This document shows positions 1 through 4,817 of a stretch of DNA of 5,635 nt, piece by piece. The position numbers and the translations under genes are program-made. Origin of the DNA: Lachnospiraceae bacterium (GTDB lineage Bacteria; Bacillota; Clostridia; Lachnospirales; Lachnospiraceae); contig JAILFQ010000226.1 in assembly GCA_024697505.1 (NCBI GenBank), positions 1-5,635 of the forward strand, read 5' to 3'. Under the pieces are notes generated by a model that ran no database searches, had not been told where the DNA came from, and worked only from the letters and a program-made list of their open reading frames with translations. The first letter of the stretch is position 1, and every line of letters starts with the position of its first letter.

Positions 1-305
1 TTTTTATATAGGAGCTCGTAAAGCCTTCTGTTTTCCAGATTTTTATTGAGTACAAGGCGGAAGATGCCTATAAAGTTTAAATTGGGAAGAGAGTTTATTT
101 CATCCTTAAGTTTTTCCATAGTTTCGGTTTCCAGCTTTGCAAGAAGGTCAAAAGCGTTATCGTAATACTTATAAAATGTGGCACGGTTGATCTCTGCTTT
201 GTCGCATATTTCCTTAACTGTTATTTTTTCTATGTTTTTCTTTTCCAAAAGGTCCAAAAAAACTTCCTGTATCATTTTCTTGGTATATCTTGTTCTTGCG
301 TCCAT
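1..305 (-). CDS. TetR/AcrR-family transcriptional regulator, N-terminal part (3' end beyond window)
   Basis: The minus strand is open from an ATG at 305-303 to the left edge, giving 101 residues that begin MDARTRYTKK. Residues 10-57 form a typical TetR DNA-binding domain: helix 1 (MIQEVFLDLLEKK), then KITVKEICDKAEINRATFYKYY, in which residues 30-48 are the helix-turn-helix and INRATFYKYY the recognition helix. Family members are usually 180-220 residues, so about half is missing, including the ligand-binding C-terminal domain; the ligand cannot be read. The start is set by a Shine-Dalgarno on the minus strand at 310-317 (GAAAGGGA type), about 5 bases upstream; an in-frame ATG at 323 would lie upstream of that site and is unlikely. 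It is divergent from the PAS chemoreceptor gene. A palindrome over its own predicted start site recurs upstream of degV, which suggests autoregulation and control of degV (inference). Family assignment is secure, target and ligand are not. Confidence 0.93.
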   Translation of the reverse strand, partial: MDARTRYTKKMIQEVFLDLLEKKNIEKITVKEICDKAEINRATFYKYYDNAFDLLAKLETETMEKLKDEINSLPNLNFIGIFRLVLNKNLENRRLYELLYK

Positions 306-325
306 TTTTCTCCCTTTCTGCATTT

Positions 326-345
326 TAATCAACACCTGTTTATTA
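326..345. promoter_or_regulatory. Predicted operator: imperfect 20-bp palindrome at the tetR start site
   Basis: The plus-strand sequence TAATCAACACCTGTTTATTA is an imperfect palindrome: 8 of 10 base pairs match between its halves, with the AACA/TGTT arms intact around a CC/GG centre. It overlaps the end of the predicted tetR -10 and the predicted start of transcription, the usual place for a TetR autorepressor site. The same sequence recurs at 2166-2185 with 18 of 20 positions identical. Binding by the adjacent TetR protein is an inference. Confidence 0.55.
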
Positions 346-372
346 TTTTATCATTTGTGGTAGAGTTGGCAA
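345..372 (-). promoter_or_regulatory. Predicted sigma-A promoter of the TetR gene
   Basis: Read on the minus strand, TTGCCA (372-367) is followed after 16 bases by TAAAAT (350-345), and the -10 is preceded by TG one base upstream, making an extended -10 (TGATAAAAT). The start of transcription would fall near 337-339, inside the dyad at 326-345. This is prediction from consensus only. Confidence 0.55.
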
Positions 373-425
373 GGGGAGTTTTAAGCGATTTTAAGTGCTT
401 TTTAGGCCATTGGCAGATTATGGGA

Positions 426-454
426 TTGAATAATTTTCCGTTTAAGAGTAAAAT
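426..454 (+). promoter_or_regulatory. Predicted sigma-A promoter of the PAS chemoreceptor gene
   Basis: TTGAAT (426-431), a 17-base spacer and TAAAAT (449-454) give a near-consensus promoter. The predicted start is at about 461, leaving a leader of roughly 55 bases before the ATG at 517. The start point falls inside the perfect palindrome at 458-475. Confidence 0.55.
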
Positions 455-457
455 AAT

Positions 458-475
458 ATGAACAATATTGTTCAT
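458..475. promoter_or_regulatory. Perfect 18-bp palindrome over the predicted start site of the PAS chemoreceptor gene
   Basis: ATGAACAATATTGTTCAT is self-complementary over all 18 bases. It sits immediately after the predicted -10 and across the predicted start of transcription, so it is well placed to be a repressor operator. It shares AACA...TGTT arms with the tetR site at 326-345, but the arms are four bases apart here and two there, so the same protein need not bind both. As RNA it could also form a weak, mostly A-U hairpin. Confidence 0.5.
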
Positions 476-516
476 TAGTGCGTATTTTTGCACAAATTAT
501 ACAAAGGAGGTTTACT

Positions 517-2025
517 ATGTTTTTAAAAAAGGAAACAACAAATGATTCCCTTCTTGCAGCCATAAAAAGCGGCAACTCGGACAATGTACTTAAGGGTGAA
601 AACCTGATAAAAAACCAGGCTGACCTTTCGGAAAGCGATAAAGAGGCCGTTCGTTGCATAAACGACAAGGCTGCCGAAATAATGGAATATGCAATTAGTG
701 AATCAAAAAAACTTAGCATGGTAAACGAAATTATTCATTCGGGGATGTGGACAATGTATTTTGATCCTAAGAGCGGAAACATTAACAGAGTAGTCTGGAG
801 TGATGAGTTCCGTAGAATGATAGGTTTCAATAACCTGACAGATTTTCCGGACACACTGGAGGCATGGACCGACAAGTTGCATCCGGAAGATAAGAGCATG
901 GTTTTGTCGGAGTTTAATGCAACGATTGCAGACAAGACAAACCGCAAGAAGTATGATGTAAACTACCGTTTACAGACCAAGTCCGGCGAGTACAGATGGT
1001 ACCGCGCGGCAGGTAACCTTTCCAGAGATGAGAGAGGCGTTCCGAAAATTTTTATAGGAATCTTTATTGACATAACCGAGCAGACTGAACAGGCAAAGCA
1101 GCTGGAGATTGAAACTCAAAGACACGATGCCATAGATTGGACATTGTCTGAGGGAAGTTGGAGCATGAACGTGGTGGGAAGAGATCCTTCCAACCCTAAC
1201 AATGCTTTCTGGTGGAGCCAGCAGTTCAGACGTCTTCTTGGATATAATGATGAAAGAGATTTCCCGAACGTGCTTAATTCCTGGAGCGACAGTCTCCATC
1301 CGGAAGATAAGCAGGCGGCACTGGATGCCTTCAGTAAGCACGTTAACGACTATACAGGCAAGACTCCTTACGACCTGGAATACAGACTCAGACGCAAGGA
1401 CGGTTCCTACAGATGGTTTAAGGCTCTTGGTACAACAATAAGAGAGAGCGACGGAACACCTATAGTTGTTGCAGGTTCTATTTTGGATATAACAGATTCC
1501 AAGAAGAATAAAGAGATTGAAGAGAAGATGAAAGTAAGTGTAAACAATCTTTCCCAGGCTCTTTACGAGATGACAAAGACTGTAGACCAGGCCACAAAGG
1601 ATATGACCGGTGTTGCGGATAAGCAGGCTGAAATAGTAAAGTCTACGGATATGATCACAAAGTCTGTTGAGGATTCTCTTAAGATAATTGATATTATCCA
1701 GAACATAGCAGCCCAGACCAACCTTCTTTCCTTGAACGCTTCCATAGAGGCGGCAAGAGCGGGTGAGGCAGGCAGAGGCTTTGCGGTAGTTGCCGAAGAA
1801 GTTGGTAAGCTTGCCATAACTTCTAAGGAGACCAGCGTGGAGATTGCCACAACCTTAAGAGAAATGTCCGAAACCATAGGCAGCATGGTAGAAAAGACGG
1901 TGGGCATAAATGATAATATTGCCTCCCAGGGCTCCGCAATGGAAGAGATTAACGCAAACATTGAGGAACTCAGCGCTATGTCCGACACCATCAGACAAAT
2001 CTCCATGGGACTGTCAGATAAGTAA
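517..2025 (+). CDS. Cytosolic methyl-accepting chemotaxis protein with two PAS domains
   Basis: A 502-residue soluble chemoreceptor that would pass sensory input to the CheA/CheW kinase complex. No membrane helix or signal peptide is seen. Residues 1-67 are a charged helical lead-in. PAS domain 1 covers about 68-188 and PAS domain 2 about 204-328; both are of the PAS_3 type, share a W...LHPEDK...Y...YR...G.YRW pattern and end in DIT, so they look like a tandem duplication. Residues 340-502 are the MCP signalling domain; the tip reads [20 protein letters not shown] (398-417) and continues [11 protein letters not shown]. Counting from E417 to the end gives about 85 residues, or 12 heptads per arm, fitting a short (24H-like) class. 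There is no C-terminal CheR-binding pentapeptide. The PAS ligand (haem, flavin or other) cannot be read from sequence. The ATG at 517 follows AAAGGAGG (503-510) by 6 bases; an in-frame GTG at 478 lies in the leader and has no such site. The gene has its own predicted promoter and ends at a palindromic repeat. Confidence 0.95.
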   Translation: MFLKKETTNDSLLAAIKSGNSDNVLKGENLIKNQADLSESDKEAVRCINDKAAEIMEYAISESKKLSMVNEIIHSGMWTMYFDPKSGNINRVVWSDEFRRMIGFNNLTDFPDTLEAWTDKLHPEDKSMVLSEFNATIADKTNRKKYDVNYRLQTKSGEYRWYRAAGNLSRDERGVPKIFIGIFIDITEQTEQAKQLEIETQRHDAIDWTLSEGSWSMNVVGRDPSNPNNAFWWSQQFRRLLGYNDERDFPNVLNSWSDSLHPEDKQAALDAFSKHVNDYTGKTPYDLEYRLRRKDGSYRWFKALGTTIRESDGTPIVVAGSILDITDSKKNKEIEEKMKVSVNNLSQALYEMTKTVDQATKDMTGVADKQAEIVKSTDMITKSVEDSLKIIDIIQNIAAQTNLLSLNASIEAARAGEAGRGFAVVAEEVGKLAITSKETSVEIATTLREMSETIGSMVEKTVGINDNIASQGSAMEEINANIEELSAMSDTIRQISMGLSDK

Positions 2026-2060
2026 ATGACACTTTTGGGGACGGGGGTGCTGTGTCATTT
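2024..2060. repeat. GGGGACGG palindromic repeat, short copy, abutting the chemoreceptor stop codon
   Basis: Perfect 9-bp inverted arms AAATGACAC (2024-2032) and GTGTCATTT (2052-2060) enclose a 19-base loop holding GGGGACGGGGGTG (2037-2049). The left arm starts inside the TAA stop codon (2023-2025). The 13-base core is identical to that of the longer copy at 3107-3119, and the outer TGACAC/GTGTCA arms are shared. From memory, TGACAC..GGGGACGG..GTGTCA palindromes occur in many copies in diverse bacterial genomes and resemble REP-type elements; no transposase lies in this window. The hairpin followed by TTTT (2058-2061) might also act as a weak terminator. Confidence 0.75.
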
Positions 2061-2123
2061 TCCTGATTTTATACACTATTTGAAAAAATGCATAGTAACT
2101 ATCATTTTAATGCAAAGTGATGG

Positions 2124-2152
2124 TTGAAGAACAACAGGTGTCTGTTTAAAAT
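2124..2152 (+). promoter_or_regulatory. Predicted sigma-A promoter of degV
   Basis: TTGAAG (2124-2129), a 17-base spacer and TAAAAT (2147-2152) make a good sigma-A match, with a predicted start near 2159 and a leader of roughly 95 bases. The spacer contains AACAGGTGTC (2133-2142), the inverted counterpart of GACACCTGTT at 2171-2180. A repressor bound there would block polymerase directly. Confidence 0.5.
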
Positions 2153-2180
2153 ACACTATGATATTTAAACGACACCTGTT
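2133..2180. promoter_or_regulatory. Inverted pair of operator-like sites around the degV promoter
   Basis: AACAGGTGTC (2133-2142) and GACACCTGTT (2171-2180) are perfect 10-bp inverted repeats, flanked inward by GTTTAAA (2144-2150) and TTTAAAC (2164-2170). The right-hand site lies within 2166-2185, which matches the tetR palindrome (326-345) at 18 of 20 positions; the left-hand site matches that palindrome at about 12 of 20. One site lies between the -35 and -10 and the other just after the predicted start, the geometry of a two-site repressor. As RNA only part of this would be transcribed, so a DNA-binding role is more likely than a hairpin role. Confidence 0.55.
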
Positions 2181-2190
2181 TATTATTTTA

Positions 2191-2213
2191 TTACAAACAG
2201 TGTGTTTTTGTAA
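2191..2213. promoter_or_regulatory. Small dyad in the degV leader
   Basis: TTACAAA (2191-2197) and TTTGTAA (2207-2213) form a 7-bp inverted repeat around a 9-base loop, in the predicted untranslated leader about 40 bases before the degV start. It could be a second operator or a weak, A-U rich RNA hairpin. It matches no operator or riboswitch that I recognise. Confidence 0.3.
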
Positions 2214-2252
2214 CAAAAGATACAAAACAAAAAAGAAATCAGGAGACATAAG

Positions 2253-3101
2253 ATGAAGATAAATATAATTGTGGATTCCGGCGCAGATTACACAGCAAAG
2301 GAAATAGAAGAGTACGGACTTAAGGTAATTCCGCTTAAGGTAAGCTTTGGAGAAGAAACCTTCCTTGACGGAGTGGACATTACCATAGAAGAGTTTTTTA
2401 AGCGTTTAAAGGGAAGCTCTGTGCTTCCGAAAACCAGCCAGATAAGTCCATACGACTACGAGACGGAATTTGAAAAAATAAAGGAAGCGGGAGAACAGGC
2501 CATTGTTGTAACCATTTCTTCCGGACTTTCCGGCTGCTTTCAGTCTGCCCGTATTGCTGCAGGAAAATACAAGGATATGATCCGTGTTGTGGACTCCAAA
2601 TCTGTTTCTCTGGGAGAGAGAATAGTTGTGCAGCGCGCCATGGACCTTATTGCCGCAGGCAAGGATCTTAGCGAGACAGAGTCTGTTTTAAACGAAGAGA
2701 TAAAGAAGATTAAAACTATTGCTGCACTGGACACCCTTACCTACTTAAAAAAGGGCGGACGTCTTTCCACCACAGCTTTCCTTGCAGGAAGTCTTCTGGC
2801 TTTAAAGCCTATAGTTCAGGTTGTGGACGGAAGAGTGGAATTTGTCTGCACCGCGAGAGGACACAGAAAGGTTCACTCTGCTTTAAATAAAGTAATAGAA
2901 AAAGCAGGACAGATAGATAAGAATATGCCAAGGTCTCTGGCCTACAGTGATACCGACAGGTCTATACTGGACAACTTTGTGGCAGCCCTGCCGGAACTCT
3001 TTGCAAACGACATAGACGCCTATCAGGAAGCAGCCATAGGCCCTGCAATAGGCACACATATAGGACCGGGAGCGGTTGCAATAGCATATTTCGAAAAATG
3101 A
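2253..3101 (+). CDS. DegV/FakB-family fatty-acid-binding protein
   Basis: 282 residues, the normal full length of the DegV family. In the studied members (FakB of Staphylococcus aureus) the protein holds a fatty acid while the kinase FakA phosphorylates it, giving acyl-phosphate for phospholipid synthesis. Visible hallmarks are N-terminal IIVDSGADYT, PKTSQ with T61, SSGLSG with S93, DSKSVSLGE at 114-122, LDTLTYLKKGGR ending at R170, ARGHRK with R202, and the C-terminal GTHIGPGAVAIAYF with H269. T61 and S93 match the residues known to hold the fatty-acid carboxylate in FakB; R202 and H269 sit at or near conserved positions. The binding site therefore looks intact. The preferred acyl chain cannot be told. 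The ATG follows AGGAG (2241-2245) by 7 bases. No FakA kinase gene is in the window, and family paralogues often lie apart from it. The stop codon lies inside a palindromic repeat. Upstream sites shared with tetR point to control by that regulator (inference). Confidence 0.93.
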   Translation: MKINIIVDSGADYTAKEIEEYGLKVIPLKVSFGEETFLDGVDITIEEFFKRLKGSSVLPKTSQISPYDYETEFEKIKEAGEQAIVVTISSGLSGCFQSARIAAGKYKDMIRVVDSKSVSLGERIVVQRAMDLIAAGKDLSETESVLNEEIKKIKTIAALDTLTYLKKGGRLSTTAFLAGSLLALKPIVQVVDGRVEFVCTARGHRKVHSALNKVIEKAGQIDKNMPRSLAYSDTDRSILDNFVAALPELFANDIDAYQEAAIGPAIGTHIGPGAVAIAYFEK

Positions 3102-3158
3102 CACAAGGGGACGGGGGTGTTGTTCCACAAATGTGGACGGGGATGATGTGTCATTTTT
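3094..3158. repeat. GGGGACGG palindromic repeat, long composite copy, containing the degV stop codon
   Basis: Perfect 12-bp arms AAAAATGACACA (3094-3105) and TGTGTCATTTTT (3147-3158) enclose a 41-base interior. Inside are GGGGACGGGGGTG (3107-3119), a second related core GTGGACGGGGATG (3133-3145, 11 of 13 bases the same) and a nested 6-bp hairpin TCCACA/TGTGGA (3124-3129 and 3132-3137). The copy looks like a dimer of the unit at 2024-2060. The TGA stop of degV (3099-3101) is part of the left arm. The right arm ends in five T residues, so the structure could also serve as a terminator for degV. Confidence 0.75.
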
Positions 3159-3165
3159 GGGGATA

Positions 3166-3194
3166 TTGTTTATTTTTTTTAAAAGTGCTATCAT
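3166..3194 (+). promoter_or_regulatory. Predicted sigma-A promoter of the membrane chemoreceptor gene
   Basis: TTGTTT (3166-3171), a 17-base spacer that includes a run of eight T residues, and TATCAT (3189-3194) preceded by TGC, giving an extended -10 (TGCTATCAT). The predicted start is near 3201, leaving a leader of about 42 bases. The -10 lies inside the dyad at 3188-3204. Confidence 0.5.
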
Positions 3195-3204
3195 TAAATG
3201 ATAG
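3188..3204. promoter_or_regulatory. Perfect 17-bp dyad over the -10 of the membrane chemoreceptor promoter
   Basis: CTATCATT (3188-3195) and AATGATAG (3197-3204) are exact complements around a single central A. Nine bases, ATCATTAAA, are repeated directly at 3190-3198 and 3206-3214, 16 bases apart, so a second half-site follows the dyad. CTATCATT also occurs at 2099-2106 upstream of degV. Position over the -10 and the start site suggests a repressor operator; it is unrelated in sequence to the tetR-type sites. Confidence 0.45.
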
Positions 3205-3242
3205 GATCATTAAAGGACCCGACATCATAAGGAGAAATCGAC

Positions 3243-4709
3243 ATGACAAAAGCACAATCCAAGAGAGCCACAAATTTTGTGCTCCCTATCATTTTTTTGA
3301 TTCTTTTAATGTTAAGCGTTACGGATTTTATTGTTATCGGCAGGAACGAGGGCAGCATTATAATGCCGGTTATATCCCTGGTCTTTAACATAGGCGTGAT
3401 TGTTGCAGGTTTTTACGGCAAGGTTAAATACAAAGATTCGGAAAAGCCGGGTGTAATCATTTTAATAGGCGGTTCGGCTGCATTCTTCGTATTTTCCTTT
3501 GTAACCATAGTTCCGGTTATATATGCTTACGCATTTCCTATAATGATAGCGTCGATTGTTTATCTTAATAAGAAACTTACAGCTATTTGCGATGCTGCTC
3601 TTGGTGTTGCAATTGTAATAATTGTTGTTAGAATGTCCGGCCAGGGAAAACTTACATCGGACGATCTTATAGCGCTTGCAATGGCAACAGTGGGTTGCAT
3701 TGCAGTATCTTTAATAGGCGGGTTGCTTTTGGAGAAAGCCCAGGCAGAGAATACCGCAACCATAGAAGCGGGGGCCAAGGCAAGCAAACAGACGGCTCTT
3801 GAGGTTATTTCCGTTGCGGGAGATATTCAAAACAGTTGTGAGTCTTCTTCAGAATCCGTTGATGAGCTTGAAAAGTCTCTTGCACAAAACCAGACTTCCG
3901 TTTCCACAATAGCTCAGAGCATGGAAATTACAGCGGAAAGCATACAAAAACAGGCTCTTATGTGTTCCGAAATAAGCGGTGCCACAAACAAGGCTCAGAA
4001 GCTTATACAGGGAACTTTAAATACATTTAAAGAATCCGAAGAAACCGTTAAGAACGGAACAGATATTGTTGGTGAACTTGCAAAGCAGGCAGGGGTTGTT
4101 AGAGAGTCCAGTGCAAAAACCGTAGACAGTACAACACTTCTGGTTAAAAAAGTTGCGGAGGTAAGAAACACTCTCAACGTTATTTCCAAGATTTCCGGAC
4201 AGACAAATCTTTTGGCACTTAACGCCTCCATAGAAGCTGCCCGTGCCGGAGATGCAGGCAGAGGCTTTGCTGTGGTTGCGGACGAAATACGTCAGCTTTC
4301 CGAGCAGACTCAAAAAGCCACAAACGATATTTCCGAAGTAATAGAGTCTCTTGAAGAAGAAGCCGGAAAAGCAGAGAGCAATGTAAACGAGACAATAAAC
4401 GGAATAGAATACCAGAACACAATGATAGAAAAGACCAACGCTGTATTTAACGATATTGAAAATGCCGTTAAAAAGGGTTACGAAGATGTTGCCACCCTGG
4501 AAACACATGTGGAAAACATTGTTTCCAGCACCACAACAATAAATGAGAATATTTCTCAGATCTCCGCAACCGGAGAAGAGATTGCGGCAAACTCGGAAGA
4601 GGGTGTAAATGCAGCTGAGCACGCAACTCTTTGCATGAAGAATACCGTTGCAATTTTAAACGATATAAATGGTCTTGCATCCAAACTTAAAAGTATTAAG
4701 GTTGAGTAA
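3243..4709 (+). CDS. Membrane methyl-accepting chemotaxis protein, multi-pass sensor, no HAMP
   Basis: 488 residues. The N-terminal third is hydrophobic, with about six membrane helices at roughly 11-32, 38-58, 70-90, 91-107, 113-130 and 141-163, joined by short loops. There is no extracellular sensor domain of the dCache or four-helix kind, so ligand or membrane-state sensing would occur within the membrane. From about 164 onward the chain is helical coiled coil with the MCP signalling tip at 318-346 ([20 protein letters not shown], then [11 protein letters not shown]). Counting from D337 to the end gives about 151 residues, or 21-22 heptads per arm, fitting the long 44H class; the N-terminal arm then begins about 20 residues after the last helix, leaving no room for a HAMP domain. 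No C-terminal CheR-tethering pentapeptide is seen. The ATG follows AAGGAG (3229-3234) by 8 bases. It has its own predicted promoter and is followed by a strong hairpin. The exact number of helices is uncertain; the chemoreceptor identity is not. Confidence 0.95.
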   Translation: MTKAQSKRATNFVLPIIFLILLMLSVTDFIVIGRNEGSIIMPVISLVFNIGVIVAGFYGKVKYKDSEKPGVIILIGGSAAFFVFSFVTIVPVIYAYAFPIMIASIVYLNKKLTAICDAALGVAIVIIVVRMSGQGKLTSDDLIALAMATVGCIAVSLIGGLLLEKAQAENTATIEAGAKASKQTALEVISVAGDIQNSCESSSESVDELEKSLAQNQTSVSTIAQSMEITAESIQKQALMCSEISGATNKAQKLIQGTLNTFKESEETVKNGTDIVGELAKQAGVVRESSAKTVDSTTLLVKKVAEVRNTLNVISKISGQTNLLALNASIEAARAGDAGRGFAVVADEIRQLSEQTQKATNDISEVIESLEEEAGKAESNVNETINGIEYQNTMIEKTNAVFNDIENAVKKGYEDVATLETHVENIVSSTTTINENISQISATGEEIAANSEEGVNAAEHATLCMKNTVAILNDINGLASKLKSIKVE

Positions 4710-4745
4710 GAAACCTTTAGAAAAACATTTATATATGCATAAAAT

Positions 4746-4816
4746 AAGCTCCTTTCATGAGGGACCGTGTTAAGCGGATTGAAACATCCGCTTTATCCTC
4801 ATAAAAGGAGCTTTTT
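4746..4816. terminator. Large nested hairpin, probable two-way terminator between convergent genes
   Basis: Three stems nest: AAGCTCCTTT (4746-4755) with AAAGGAGCTT (4804-4813), ATGAGG (4757-4762) with CCTCAT (4797-4802), and AAGCGGAT (4772-4779) with ATCCGCTT (4786-4793), closed by a 6-base loop. Pairing is perfect within each stem, with a 9-base bulge on the 5' side and a 3-base bulge on the 3' side. On the plus strand it runs into TTTTTT (4812-4817 contains five to six T), and on the minus strand into TTATTTTAT, so it can end transcription from both the chemoreceptor and the facing amidohydrolase gene. The amidohydrolase stop codon (4820-4818) lies four bases from the outer stem. Confidence 0.8.
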
Positions 4817-4817
4817 G

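Noticed and set aside
178..363. 61-residue hydrophobic plus-strand frame antisense to the TetR gene
   Set aside because: It lies over a convincing TetR coding region and its promoter; the hydrophobic look is what antisense of a Lys/Glu-rich gene gives.
379..398. Tandem TTTTAAG repeats (TTTTAAGCGA then TTTTAAGTGC) upstream of the tetR -35
   Set aside because: Two low-complexity units ten bases apart; could be an A-T rich promoter-boosting tract, but too short to support a feature.
432..446. Possible CodY box near AATTTTCCG
   Set aside because: Only the left half fits the AATTTTCNGAAAATT consensus; the right half does not.
478..516. N-terminal extension of the PAS chemoreceptor from a GTG at 478
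   Set aside because: It would place the start within the predicted leader only a few bases after the operator palindrome, and it has no Shine-Dalgarno; AAAGGAGG at 503-510 clearly serves the ATG at 517.
402..719. 105-residue minus-strand frame across the PAS chemoreceptor promoter and start
   Set aside because: It is antisense to the start of a certain gene, covers that gene's promoter and has no ribosome binding site or family resemblance.
2062..2252. Riboswitch or small RNA in the degV upstream region
   Set aside because: The dyads are short and A-T rich, sit at promoter positions, and show no conserved riboswitch core or terminator/antiterminator pair.
3098..3388. 96-residue plus-strand frame starting in the degV stop region
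   Set aside because: It translates the palindromic repeat and a promoter, overlaps the chemoreceptor start out of frame and lacks a ribosome binding site.
4017..4622. 201-residue open frame on the minus strand inside the membrane chemoreceptor gene
   Set aside because: It is antisense to a certain gene, is rich in Cys, Phe and Tyr in the manner of shadow frames, and has no family resemblance.
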